The notes under the pieces are model-generated. The model saw only the letters and a program-made list of their open reading frames with translations. It made no database searches and was not told the origin of the DNA. Source: Gryllotalpicola daejeonensis (GTDB lineage Bacteria; Actinomycetota; Actinomycetes; Actinomycetales; Microbacteriaceae). From it: 64,000 bases of DNA. The position numbers were made by a program, and so were the translations under genes. Position 1 is the stretch's first letter. The number at the start of each line of letters is the position of its first letter. The DNA lies in the NCBI RefSeq assembly GCF_039538145.1, contig NZ_BAABBV010000001.1, forward strand, positions 2,108,001-2,172,000, given 5' to 3'. Of the stretch, positions 24,097 through 32,236 are shown in pieces.

Positions 24097-24187
24097 CTCT
24101 TCACAACGGCCGCGGCGCACTAGCACCGCCCGCCTTCTGCCGTCAGCCCTTGAGGCATGCGCGCCCAGCGGGCACCCTGGAACCACC

Positions 24188-24922
24188 ATGGACGAGCAGG
24201 ACGACCGACAGGGTGACCAGCGCAACATCGTCTCGGTCTGCGAGCGCGCGCAGACCGCCTGGTTCACGGCGCGCGCCGAGCATCTCGGGGGCGAGGTCTG
24301 GACGGATGGCCCGCTCACCTGGGTCGACGGCCCCGATGGCCTGAACCTCATGTTCCCCGAGCAGATCGATTCGGACGCTCTGCAGCGCGGCATCGAGCGG
24401 GCACGCAGCGCAGAGCACGAGCTGATCGGCGCCTGGCTGTCGCACGAGACGGATGCCTCAGCGCTGATCGGCGCCGGATTCGAACGCGGCTGGGCGCCGT
24501 GGTGGATGTCCGCGAGCATCGATGACATCGACACCGCCGAAGACCCCCGCGTGCACGTCGGCGTGCACCCCGACGACCGCAGCGATGAGAAGTCTCACGA
24601 GCGCTACGACAAGCTGCTGCAGCTCGCCGATGCCGCACCCGACCGCGCGTTCTACGCAGGCGTGCGCGTCGACGGCGTGCTCGCCGGTCACGCGTGGGCA
24701 TATGTCGACGGCGACGTCGCCGGCATCTTCGACCTCGACGTGTGGCCGCCGTTCCGCCGCCGCGGGCTGGGCGCGGCGCTGCTGCACAGCGTCGCCGGGG
24801 CCGCTCGCGAGCGCGGCGCCAGAACCGCGGTGCTCAGCACGTCCCCTCAGGGCGCGATCGTCTACCGCGCGCAGCATTTCAACCGGGTCGGCATGGCGCA
24901 GACCTGGTGGCTGCACATCTAG
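24188..24922 (+). CDS. GNAT family N-acetyltransferase
   Basis: 244 residues. The C-terminal half (from about residue 155) is the acetyl-CoA-binding fold: AGHAWAYVDGDVAGIFDLDVWPPFRRRGLGAALLHSVAGAARERGARTAVLSTS, with the pyrophosphate-binding RRRGLG motif. The first 120 residues look like a degenerate GNAT-like or substrate domain (SVCERAQTAWFTARAEHLGG). Start ATG at 24188; codons upstream in frame overlap the tRNA gene, so cannot be coding. No strong ribosome-binding site is visible. The acceptor substrate is unknown. Confidence 0.8.
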   Translation: MDEQDDRQGDQRNIVSVCERAQTAWFTARAEHLGGEVWTDGPLTWVDGPDGLNLMFPEQIDSDALQRGIERARSAEHELIGAWLSHETDASALIGAGFERGWAPWWMSASIDDIDTAEDPRVHVGVHPDDRSDEKSHERYDKLLQLADAAPDRAFYAGVRVDGVLAGHAWAYVDGDVAGIFDLDVWPPFRRRGLGAALLHSVAGAARERGARTAVLSTSPQGAIVYRAQHFNRVGMAQTWWLHI

Positions 24923-24931
24923 GCGACCAGC

Positions 24932-25062
24932 GCGTTTCGAGACGCGCGCGGTTCCTGAGGAGCACGGCGAAGCCGCGCGTCTCGAAGGGCCGCAAGCTCC
25001 GCGTGCTCCTCAACGAGCGGACCGGACGAAGCTCCGCGCGCTCTTCGAGCGCGGGAGCACGC
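24932..25062. repeat. Cluster of palindromic repeats filling a convergent gap
   Basis: About 130 bp between two convergent genes made almost wholly of inverted repeats: GCGTTTCGAGACGC (24932-24945), TGAGGAGCACG (24956-24966) mirrored at 25002-25012, GCGCGTCTCGAA near 24975, and a CGCGCTC-TTC-GAGCGCG hairpin (25037-25053). The GCGTnTCGAGACGC unit recurs at 46587-46600 in another convergent gap. Confidence 0.7.
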
Positions 25063-25065
25063 GGG

Positions 25066-26736
25066 CTACTTCAGGCGGCGGTCGCCCGGCGTCGAGATCC
25101 GCAGCCAGCGGAAGCCGTAGGCCTCGAGCGGTAGCGAGACGGTCCCGTCCTCACCGAGGTCGACGTCGTGGTCGTCGAACAGGTCGGCGAGATGGGTGCC
25201 GTGCGGCACCCAGTCGAGGTCGAGGTCGAGCTCGAGGTCCTCATCGCCGAAGTTGTGGATCGTGATCATGCCGGAGTCGTCCCACTGGTGGATCATGAGC
25301 AGCACGGCGGGGTTCGGGTGGTCGATCACGGCCGCATCGCCCCACCCGAGCTCCGGGCACTCGCGGTAGCGGTGCGTGAGCCGCGTGATGAACGGCAGCA
25401 ACGCATCGGGGTCGGTGCGCTGGTCCTCGACGTTGACCTGCTTCGGCCCGAAGGCGCCCTCCGCCATGGGGGCGATCAGCCGGCCGGCATCCGCATTGGA
25501 GAATCCTCCGTTCGGCGAGACGCCGCTCCACTGCATGGGGGGGCGGACCGCCATGCGCCCCGGCGCGTCGAGGTTCTCGCCCATGCCGATCTCTTCGCCG
25601 TAGAACAGCACCGGGGTGCCCGGCAGCGCGAACAGCAGGCTGTAGACCATGCGGATGCGGCGCTGGTCGCCGTCGAGCATCGGCGGCAGACGTCGGCGCA
25701 GCCCGCGGCCATAGGCCTGCATGCGCTCCTCAGGCCCGAAGGCGGCGAAGACCTCTTCACGCTCGGCATCCGTCAGCTTGTCCAGCGTCAGCTCGTCGTG
25801 ATTGCGCACGAAATTCGCCCACTGGCTGTCCGAGATGAGCTTCGGCCGGCCCTTCAGCGCCTCGCGCAGCGGCTCGGCGTTCTTCCGCGCGAGCGCGAGG
25901 TACATCGCCTGCATTCCGACGAAGTCGAACTGCATGTTGAGCTCGTCCGCGTCGTCGCCGCCGAAGTACTCGACCTGGTCCTCGCGGGCGAGGTTCACCT
26001 CGCCGAGCAGCAGCGCGTCGCCCTGCCGCCGCGACAGGAACGCCCGCAGCGCGCGCAGGTAGCTGTGCAGCTCGCCGGCGCTCGCGTTCGGGTCCTCGCC
26101 GCTGATGAGGAAGGGCACCGCGTCGACGCGGAACCCCGAGATGCCGAGCTCGAGCCAGAACCCCGCGAGTTTGGCGATCTCGTCGCGCACCCGCGGGTTC
26201 GTGAGGTTGAGGTCGGGCTCGCGGCGATAGAACTGGTGCCGGAAGTACTCGCCTGTCGCGTCGTCACGGTCCCACACGCCGTCTTCGTCACCGGGGAACG
26301 CGCTCTCGCTCGGGCTCTGCGGCGGGCAGTCGGTGCGCCAGATGTAGAAGTCGCGGAACGGCGACTCCTTGCTCTCGCGCGATTTCTGAAACCAGGGATG
26401 CTTGCTCGAGGTGTGCTGCACGACGAGGTCGATCACCACGCGAATCCCGCGATCGCGCGCCACCCGCACCATCTCGACGAAGTCGCCGAGCGACCCGAGC
26501 CGCTCGTCGACCGCATAGAAGTCGGTCGGGTCGTAGCCGTCGTCAGCACCGCCCGACGGGTGCAGCGGCATGAGCCACAGGCAGGTGACACCGAGGCTCG
26601 CGAGATAGTCCATGCGCTGGGCAAGCCCCTGGAAGTCGCCCACCCCGTCGTCGTTCCAGTCGAGGAACGTCTTCACGTCGAGGCAGTAGACGACCGCGGT
26701 CTTCCACCACAGGTCGCCCGTGTCGGTGATCTTCAC
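25066..26736 (-). CDS. GH13 alpha-amylase-family enzyme, trehalose-synthase-like
   Basis: 556 residues, cytoplasmic (no signal peptide). All GH13 regions are present: region I VIDLVVQHTSSKHPWF, region II GFRVDAVPFL (Asp nucleophile), region III LLLGEVNL (acid Glu), region IV FVRNHDEL (Asp). The layout, NVEDQRTDPDALLPF and the C-terminal beta domain resemble trehalose synthase (maltose-trehalose isomerisation) and related alpha-glucosyl enzymes, but it is not clearly TreS. GTG start at 26736, no strong ribosome-binding site. It stands alone; the 556-aa length fits a catalytic domain plus short C domain without a maltokinase fusion. Confidence 0.85.
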   Translation of the reverse strand: MKITDTGDLWWKTAVVYCLDVKTFLDWNDDGVGDFQGLAQRMDYLASLGVTCLWLMPLHPSGGADDGYDPTDFYAVDERLGSLGDFVEMVRVARDRGIRVVIDLVVQHTSSKHPWFQKSRESKESPFRDFYIWRTDCPPQSPSESAFPGDEDGVWDRDDATGEYFRHQFYRREPDLNLTNPRVRDEIAKLAGFWLELGISGFRVDAVPFLISGEDPNASAGELHSYLRALRAFLSRRQGDALLLGEVNLAREDQVEYFGGDDADELNMQFDFVGMQAMYLALARKNAEPLREALKGRPKLISDSQWANFVRNHDELTLDKLTDAEREEVFAAFGPEERMQAYGRGLRRRLPPMLDGDQRRIRMVYSLLFALPGTPVLFYGEEIGMGENLDAPGRMAVRPPMQWSGVSPNGGFSNADAGRLIAPMAEGAFGPKQVNVEDQRTDPDALLPFITRLTHRYRECPELGWGDAAVIDHPNPAVLLMIHQWDDSGMITIHNFGDEDLELDLDLDWVPHGTHLADLFDDHDVDLGEDGTVSLPLEAYGFRWLRISTPGDRRLK

Positions 26737-26797
26737 GCGAACCCGGTACCCGGAGGCGCCCGAGGCTAGACCCGCGGGTCGCCGGACCGGCCGGTCG

Positions 26798-27172
26798 CTA
26801 GACCGGCACGACCTTCAGCGTCGCCTCGACGGACGGCCCCTCGACCATCGGCTGCCGGAACTGCGGCGGCTGTGCGGCGTACTTGACGTTGTAGGCATCC
26901 GTCACCGCCTGGTTCTTGATCTCGTTCACCTCTTCGAACGCGACCTCGCGCTCGATATCGCCCGCCGTGAACGCCGCGCGCCCCGTCTCGCGCACGCGCC
27001 GGTACCAGCGCGCCGATCTGCCGTGCGCCGATCGCACGAAGACCTCGCTGCCGTCGGTCACCGCCCACATCGTGACGGGCTGAAGCGGAGTTCCGTCGCC
27101 GGCGAGCGGCGCCACCTGAACCTCTTCGATCTCGCCGATGGCCCGTACTTCCTCGGGAGTCCAATCGCTCAT
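26798..27172 (-). CDS. DUF2255 family protein
   Basis: 124 residues. Matches the DUF2255 pattern: WTPEEVRAIGEIEEVQVAPL, PVTMWAVTDGSEVFVRSAHGR, ARWYRRVRETGRAAF, and the end AYNVKYAAQPPQF. The fold is expected to be a split-barrel like flavin/F420-binding proteins; no activity is established. ATG at 27172; the much longer frame upstream runs antisense through the aldo/keto reductase gene and is rejected. Divergent from that reductase across 75 bp. Confidence 0.8.
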   Translation of the reverse strand: MSDWTPEEVRAIGEIEEVQVAPLAGDGTPLQPVTMWAVTDGSEVFVRSAHGRSARWYRRVRETGRAAFTAGDIEREVAFEEVNEIKNQAVTDAYNVKYAAQPPQFRQPMVEGPSVEATLKVVPV

Positions 27173-27247
27173 GTCGACAGTGTCACGCAGCGGCGCGGTC
27201 GCCGCGACCCCCTGTGCTCGCCGAGCCTCGCGGCCTAGCGTGAAGAC

Positions 27248-28048
27248 ATGACTTCGGATTCGACGGCGACTCCCACCTACGACCTCAACGACACCACCAC
27301 GATCCCCGAGATCGGCCTCGGCACCTACGGACTCACCGGCTCCGCCGGCGCGGAATCCGTCGCCTCGGCCATCGGCATCGGCTACCGCCTGATCGACACG
27401 GCGTATTCGTATGGCAATGAGGATGCCGTCGGCGAAGGCATCCGGCGCTCCGGAATCGACCCGGCCGAGCTGGTCGTGACGAGCAAGGTGCCCAACGGGC
27501 ACCACTCGCGTGACCGCGTGCTCGCCGCGTTCGACGAGACGATGGGACGGCTCGGGCTCGAGCGGCTCGACCTGCTGCTGATCCACTGGCCCGAGCCGCA
27601 GGACGGCCTCTATGTCGAAGCGTGGAAGACCCTGGTCGAGTTGCAGCGGCAGGGCCGCGTGCGCTCGATCGGCGTCTCGAACTTCGACGCGAAGCAGCTC
27701 GACGAGGTGATCGAGGCCACCGGTGTCACGCCGGCCGTCAACCAGGTGCCCGTCGACCTGCTGCACCAGAACCGGGCGGCGCGCGAGACCGACTCGCTCT
27801 GCGGAATCCTCACCGAGAGCTACAGCCCGCTGAAGCACGCGGACGAGGCGGCCAAGCACCCCGAGTTCGCACGCGTAGCCGCCGACCACGGGGTGACGAC
27901 CAACCAGCTGATCCTGCGGTGGCACATCCAGTCAGGGCTGCTGCCGATTCCGCGCTCACGCTCGGCCGAGCACCAGAAGGAGAACTTCGGCGCGCTCGAC
28001 TTCACCCTGAACCCCGAGGAGCTCGCGCGTCTCGCCGCCATCGCGTAG
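27248..28048 (+). CDS. Aldo/keto reductase
   Basis: 266 residues, NADPH-dependent carbonyl reductase, (alpha/beta)8 barrel. The catalytic tetrad can be read: Asp and Tyr in LIDTAYSYGNE, Lys in VVTSKVPNGHH, His in LLIHWPEP. The C-terminal NADPH site is LPIPRSRSAEHQKENF. Closest in style to the 2,5-diketo-gluconate reductase group (AKR5). A TAGCGT -10 box ends 6 bp before the ATG and there is no Shine-Dalgarno, so the mRNA is probably leaderless. The GNAT gene follows 12 bp downstream. Confidence 0.92.
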   Translation: MTSDSTATPTYDLNDTTTIPEIGLGTYGLTGSAGAESVASAIGIGYRLIDTAYSYGNEDAVGEGIRRSGIDPAELVVTSKVPNGHHSRDRVLAAFDETMGRLGLERLDLLLIHWPEPQDGLYVEAWKTLVELQRQGRVRSIGVSNFDAKQLDEVIEATGVTPAVNQVPVDLLHQNRAARETDSLCGILTESYSPLKHADEAAKHPEFARVAADHGVTTNQLILRWHIQSGLLPIPRSRSAEHQKENFGALDFTLNPEELARLAAIA

Positions 28049-28060
28049 CAGAATCGGCAG

Positions 28061-28522
28061 GTGATCATCGCGGTGGACGACCCGAAGGCCGTCGACGTGC
28101 TCGAGTTGCTGGCCGAGCACCTGCGCGACATGCACGCGACCTCGCCGGCCGAGAGCGTGCACGCGCTCGACCCGAACGCGCTCGCCCACCCGAGCATCAC
28201 GTTCTGGTCGGCCCGCGACGCACAGACCGACGAGCTGCTCGGCGTCGGGGCGCTCAAGCAGCACGATGACGCCCTCGGCGAGCTGAAGTCGATGCGCACG
28301 AGCGCCGCTGCGCGCGGCCGCGGTGTCGCGAGCGCGGTGCTCGGCGCGATCCTTGCGGAGGCGCGCCGCCGAGGCATCCGCGAGCTCAAGCTCGAGACCG
28401 GTACAGAGGACTACTTCGCGCCCGCCCGCGCCCTGTATGCGAAGCACGGATTCGTCAGCTGCGCGCCCTTCGCCGACTACACCGACGACCCCCACAGCGC
28501 CTACTTCGCCCTCGCGCTCTGA
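28061..28522 (+). CDS. GNAT family N-acetyltransferase
   Basis: 153 residues, single GNAT domain: the acetyl-CoA site is SAAARGRGVASAVLGAILAEA (RGRGVA loop, about residue 85-105), followed by LKLETGTEDYFAPARALYAKHGF, typical of small-molecule or peptide acetyltransferases of the PaiA/YjhQ style. GTG start at 28061, 12 bp behind the aldo/keto reductase stop, so probably co-transcribed; a CAGAAT box 6 bp before the GTG may also give a leaderless transcript. The substrate is unknown. Confidence 0.88.
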   Translation: MIIAVDDPKAVDVLELLAEHLRDMHATSPAESVHALDPNALAHPSITFWSARDAQTDELLGVGALKQHDDALGELKSMRTSAAARGRGVASAVLGAILAEARRRGIRELKLETGTEDYFAPARALYAKHGFVSCAPFADYTDDPHSAYFALAL

Positions 28523-28560
28523 GCTGCCGTTGCTTCGTCGCGCGCCGCTAGCCTGACCGC

Positions 28561-29055
28561 ATGGGTGTCTGGGCGCGCGCCGACGTGCGCGACGCGTTCG
28601 AAGGGCTGATCGTCGCGCATGGCGATGCTGCGATCGGCTGGAAGATCGGGGTCGCGAGCGCGGCGTCGATGGCCGCGGCCGGGATTGATGCACCGCTGAT
28701 CGGATGCCTGTTCCAGGCGGGCCTGCTCGAAAGCGGCGCCGAGCTCGACGTCAGCGGGTGGGTGGACCCCCGACTCGAACCCGAGATCGCGGTCTACCTC
28801 AAGGCAGATGTCCCTGCAGGCGCGAGCGCAGAGCAGGCATCCGATGCCATTGCCGCGATCTCGCTCGCGTTCGAGCTCGTCGACCTCGACGGGTCGCTGA
28901 CGGATGCGCCGGCCATGCTGCGGGGCAACGTGTTCCAGCGCGGGGTCATCCTCGGCGAGCGTGTGGCCGCCGTCGCTCCGCCGCCGGTGCGGGTGCTCAT
29001 CGACGGCGAGACGCACGCCGACATTCCGGATCCCATCGCGGCCGCCGCCGCATAG
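28561..29055 (+). CDS. Short fumarylacetoacetase-fold protein, 2-oxopentenoate-hydratase-like, probably truncated
   Basis: 164 residues. The middle matches the MhpD/4-oxalocrotonate-decarboxylase family: AIGWKIGVASAASMAAAGID, WVDPRLEPEIAVYL (metal-binding Glu pair), SLAFELVDLDGS and MLRGNVFQRGVILGE. Family members are about 260 residues; here the first 40 or so and the last 80-90 are missing, and the open frame ends in an Ala run 4 bp before a dispersed palindromic repeat. A TAGCCT -10 box lies 6 bp before the ATG (leaderless). It may be a remnant or a genuinely short version. Confidence 0.7.
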   Translation: MGVWARADVRDAFEGLIVAHGDAAIGWKIGVASAASMAAAGIDAPLIGCLFQAGLLESGAELDVSGWVDPRLEPEIAVYLKADVPAGASAEQASDAIAAISLAFELVDLDGSLTDAPAMLRGNVFQRGVILGERVAAVAPPPVRVLIDGETHADIPDPIAAAAA

Positions 29056-29059
29056 CTTT

Positions 29060-29138
29060 GTGCCCGATCGGCACGGCACTGTGCCCATTCGGCGCGAGTG
29101 TGGCCGCTGCAGCGGGCACGATTGCGCCGAACGGGCAC
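29060..29138. repeat. Dispersed palindromic repeat, copy 2 (convergent gap)
   Basis: A 79-bp element with units GTGCCCGATCGGCAC, GTGCCCATTCGGCGC and inverted GCGCCGAACGGGCAC. It aligns with 4551-4631 almost end to end and, like it, fills the gap between two convergent genes. Confidence 0.7.
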
Positions 29139-29150
29139 AGCGAGGGGCGC

Positions 29151-29450
29151 TTACAGGTCGACGACCTCGAACTCGAGCAGGGAGGCGCCGGTCGCGACGG
29201 TCGGCTGGCCCTCGCGCGCACCCTGGTGCGCCGCCGCCGCGCCGTTCTCGCGCCAGGCCTGGAACGACTCCTCGTCGGCCCACGTTGTCACCACGAAGTA
29301 GCGGTTCTCGCCTGAGACGGGCCGCAGCAGCTGGAATCCCTCGAACCCGGGCGCCGAGTCGACCGCGTGCTTGCGCGCGGCGAATCGCGACTCGAGCTCT
29401 GAACCGGCGCCCTCTGGCACCTCGATGGCGTTGATCTTCACGACAGACAT
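29151..29450 (-). CDS. mhuD: Heme-degrading monooxygenase, MhuD type
   Basis: 99 residues, antibiotic-biosynthesis-monooxygenase fold. The sequence follows Mycobacterium tuberculosis MhuD almost motif by motif: VVKINAIEVPEGAG at the start (with the Asn 7 equivalent), FEGFQLLRPVSGENRYFVV, SFQAWRENGAAAAHQG (the Trp and heme-ligand His), and VATGASLLEFEVVDL at the end. MhuD opens heme to mycobilins and releases iron without CO. ATG at 29450; the longer frame upstream is not supported. No heme transporter is nearby, so it likely acts on heme imported elsewhere or on endogenous heme. Confidence 0.88.
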   Translation of the reverse strand: MSVVKINAIEVPEGAGSELESRFAARKHAVDSAPGFEGFQLLRPVSGENRYFVVTTWADEESFQAWRENGAAAAHQGAREGQPTVATGASLLEFEVVDL

Positions 29451-29543
29451 ACGTCGATCCTTACCAGCGCGGCCTGTGTGTGCCCGTAACCGCAAGACAC
29501 AGAGCGCTCTTCTCTCAACTGCGAGCGGGAAGATCGAGGCACC

Positions 29544-30782
29544 ATGGGAAACACTGAGTGGGGCTTTTCGACCGAACAGGTGCACGCGGGCATCCGGCCC
29601 GACGGCGGGCACGGCGCGCGCATCACGCCCGTCTATCTGAGCAACGGATTCCTGTTCGACGACTTCGACCAGGCGCGTGAGCGCTTTGCGGGCGAGTCAG
29701 AGGGCTACTACTACACGCGCTACGGCAACCCCACGATCGCCGCCGTCGAGCGCAAGCTCGCGGGGCTCGAGCACGGCACCGACGCCCTCGCCGTCGCGAG
29801 CGGCCAGGCGGCGCTGACCATCGCGTTCCTCACGCTTCTGCAGCAGGGCGACCACGTGGTCTCCGCCCGCTCGATCTACGAGGGCACGCGCGGCCTGCTG
29901 CGCGAGGACTTCGCCCGCTTCGGCATCACCGCGACCTTCGTGAAGGATCCGAACGACGCCGACGCGCTGGCCGCAGCGTTCCAGCCGAACACGAAGGCCG
30001 TCTTCATCGAGTCGATCCCGAACCCGCGCAACGACGTGCCCGACCTTGAGCTCGTCGCGCGCGTCGCCCACGAGCGCGGCGTGCCGGTCATCGTCGACAA
30101 CACGCTCGGCACGCCCTTCCACGTCCGACCCATCGACCACGGCGCCGACCTCGTCGTGCACTCGACGAGCAAGTTCCTCTCCGGCCACGGCTCGGCGATC
30201 GGCGGCGCGATCGTCGACTCCGGCAGCGAATATCTGAGCGGCGCCGTCGCCGACGGCCATACCGTCACGAACGAGACCTTCACGCAGAAGGCGCGCAGCC
30301 TCGCCGGCCGCTTCGGCCCGACACTGTCGCCGTTCAACGCCTTCCTGCTGCAGCACGGCATCGAGACCCTCTCGCTGCGCATGCGCCAGCAGTCGGGCAA
30401 CGCGCTCGAGATCGCACGGTGGCTCGAGGCGAGCCCGGCCGTGGCATCCGTCGACTACAGCGGCCTCGAATCGAGCCCGCATCACGCGAACGCCGAGCGC
30501 TACCTGCGCGGCGGCTACGGCGCGGTGTTCGCCTTCACGCTCGCCGGCGGTCTGCCTGCCGCGCGGGCGCTCATCAACCGGGTCACGCTCTGGAGCCGCA
30601 TGACGCACCTCGGCGACGTGCGCTCGCTGATCCTGCACCCCGCGTCGACGACGCACATCCACCTGACCGACGCGGAACTCGCGGAGATCGGCATCCAGCC
30701 CGGCACGATCCGGCTTTCGGTGGGCATCGAGGATGCCGCAGACCTCATCGCCGACCTCGAACAGGCGCTCGCCTCGGCCTGA
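29544..30782 (+). CDS. metY: O-acetylhomoserine sulfhydrylase / cystathionine gamma-synthase family PLP enzyme
   Basis: 412 residues, Cys/Met-metabolism PLP enzyme. Substrate loop YYTRYGNPTIAAVERKLAGLE (residue 50), PLP-phosphate clamp ALAVASGQAAL, the Schiff-base lysine in VVHSTSKFLSGHGS (about residue 205), and a C-terminal RLSVGIEDAADLIADL typical of the family. It should make homocysteine from O-acetylhomoserine and sulfide or methanethiol. ATG at 29544 with GAGG upstream. The NtaA-type monooxygenase gene starts 18 bp later, which suggests a joint role in scavenging sulfur. Cystathionine gamma-synthase or -lyase activity cannot be excluded. Confidence 0.88.
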   Translation: MGNTEWGFSTEQVHAGIRPDGGHGARITPVYLSNGFLFDDFDQARERFAGESEGYYYTRYGNPTIAAVERKLAGLEHGTDALAVASGQAALTIAFLTLLQQGDHVVSARSIYEGTRGLLREDFARFGITATFVKDPNDADALAAAFQPNTKAVFIESIPNPRNDVPDLELVARVAHERGVPVIVDNTLGTPFHVRPIDHGADLVVHSTSKFLSGHGSAIGGAIVDSGSEYLSGAVADGHTVTNETFTQKARSLAGRFGPTLSPFNAFLLQHGIETLSLRMRQQSGNALEIARWLEASPAVASVDYSGLESSPHHANAERYLRGGYGAVFAFTLAGGLPAARALINRVTLWSRMTHLGDVRSLILHPASTTHIHLTDAELAEIGIQPGTIRLSVGIEDAADLIADLEQALASA

Positions 30783-30799
30783 TCGGCAAGAATCTCACC

Positions 30800-32122
30800 A
30801 TGACTCGACTGCAGCACTTCGGCTGGTTCTTCTCGCGCGGCTTCGGGCCGCAGGCGTGGGGTCGCGCCGACTACCACTGGGGCTACGACTGGTTCCGCCC
30901 AGAGCTCTATGTGCAGGCCGTGCAGCAGCTCGAGCAGGCCGGCCTCGACCTCGTGATCCTCGAGGACGCACTCTCGATCGGGAATCCCTCGACCATCGAT
31001 CTGCGCACCCGCCAGGCCTACGGCGGCCCCAAGCACGACCCGCTGCTGCTCGTGCCCTATCTGCTCAACGCGACCAGGCACCTGGGCTTCACGCCGACCA
31101 TCAACCCGGTCGCGACGCCGCCCTATCTCGCCGCGCGCCAGGCGGCCACGCTGCATCACCTCAGCGGCGGCCGGTACGGCATGAACGTCGTGACGGATGT
31201 CGCGTCGAGTCGCCACTTCGGCGTCGAGCCGCTGTCGCACGACGGCGCCTATGACCGCGCCTCGGAGTGGCTCGAGGTCGTGAAGAAGCTCTGGCACAGC
31301 TGGGGCGAGGGCGCGTACGTGAACGACACCGCGTCGTGGCACTTCGCCGACGGGGCGAAGATCGATGCGTTCCGGCACACGGGCGATTACTACGACGTGA
31401 CCGGGCCGCTGAATGCGATCCCGTTCGACGACGGCGACCCGGTCATCGTCTCGCCCGGGGGCAGCCCGCGCGGCATCGCGTTCGCGGGCACCAATTCCGA
31501 GGTCCAGCTCGCGCTCGCGCCGCTGGACGTGTCGTCGGTGGCCGGCTATCGCAAGCGCGTGATCGATGCGGCGACGGATGCCGGGCGCTCGGCGGCCTCG
31601 ATCAAGACGCTCTTCGTGTTCAAGCCCGAGATCGTCGCGAGCCGGGAAGAGGTCGACCGCGTGGTCGCGGCCAGCGAGCACCCGACCGATGAGCAGCTGC
31701 ACGCGATCCTGCTCGGGCAGTCGAGCGACCTCGAGACCGACCTGACCGGCCTGGACTGGGATCGCCCGGTCGACCCCGACGCGATCTTCGGCGACCACGT
31801 CTCGCGCGGCTCGATCAAGGGGCTGCTCGCGGCCGCCTCGTCGTTCGAGGACCACACGCTGCGCGAGCTGCTGCAGCGGCACGCTCGGAAGGGCCGCGCC
31901 GCCGACCGCACCGGCTGGGTCGGCACCGCCGAGGACATCGCGGACTACATCGAGGAGTTCGGCGAGGTGGCCGATAACGACGGCTTCATCTTCTCGGGCG
32001 ACCTGCACCCCACGACGGTGCACCGCTTCCTCGACCAGCTCGTGCCCGAGCTGCGGGGGCGCGGGCTGCTGCGCACCGAGTACGGCGACGGCAACCTGCG
32101 GGCAAACCTCACCGAGTTCTGA
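30800..32122 (+). CDS. Flavin-dependent monooxygenase, NtaA/SnaA/DszA family
   Basis: 440 residues, luciferase-like TIM-barrel using FMNH2 from a separate reductase. Family traits: an N-terminal FGWFFSRGFGPQAWG, LEQAGLDLVILEDAL, HHLSGGRYGMNVVTDV near residue 125, TGDYYDVTGPLNAIP near residue 200, VIVSPGGSPRGIAFAG, and the late GTAEDIADYIEEF. Members cleave C-S or C-N bonds in dibenzothiophene sulfone, nitrilotriacetate, EDTA, sulfones. ATG at 30800. Beside an O-acetylhomoserine sulfhydrylase, desulfurisation of an organosulfur compound is a fair inference. Confidence 0.9.
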   Translation: MTRLQHFGWFFSRGFGPQAWGRADYHWGYDWFRPELYVQAVQQLEQAGLDLVILEDALSIGNPSTIDLRTRQAYGGPKHDPLLLVPYLLNATRHLGFTPTINPVATPPYLAARQAATLHHLSGGRYGMNVVTDVASSRHFGVEPLSHDGAYDRASEWLEVVKKLWHSWGEGAYVNDTASWHFADGAKIDAFRHTGDYYDVTGPLNAIPFDDGDPVIVSPGGSPRGIAFAGTNSEVQLALAPLDVSSVAGYRKRVIDAATDAGRSAASIKTLFVFKPEIVASREEVDRVVAASEHPTDEQLHAILLGQSSDLETDLTGLDWDRPVDPDAIFGDHVSRGSIKGLLAAASSFEDHTLRELLQRHARKGRAADRTGWVGTAEDIADYIEEFGEVADNDGFIFSGDLHPTTVHRFLDQLVPELRGRGLLRTEYGDGNLRANLTEF

Positions 32123-32236
32123 CGCTCTCGCGCCGCGCCGAACTGAGCACTGTTCGCCTATCGTTTTCGTCGCTTTCATCGACCTGATTCACGCAATCGG
32201 TTGGAATGCGCGCTGCGGTCGACTTATCTCGAAGGC

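Noticed and set aside
23996..24187. N-terminal extension of the GNAT protein
   Set aside because: It would be translated through the tRNA-Gly gene.
24923..25065. A short gene in the repeat cluster
   Set aside because: The stretch is made of palindromes with no start/ribosome-binding-site pair.
26798..27925. 375-codon frame extending DUF2255 upstream
   Set aside because: The extra part is antisense to the aldo/keto reductase; DUF2255 is complete from 27172.
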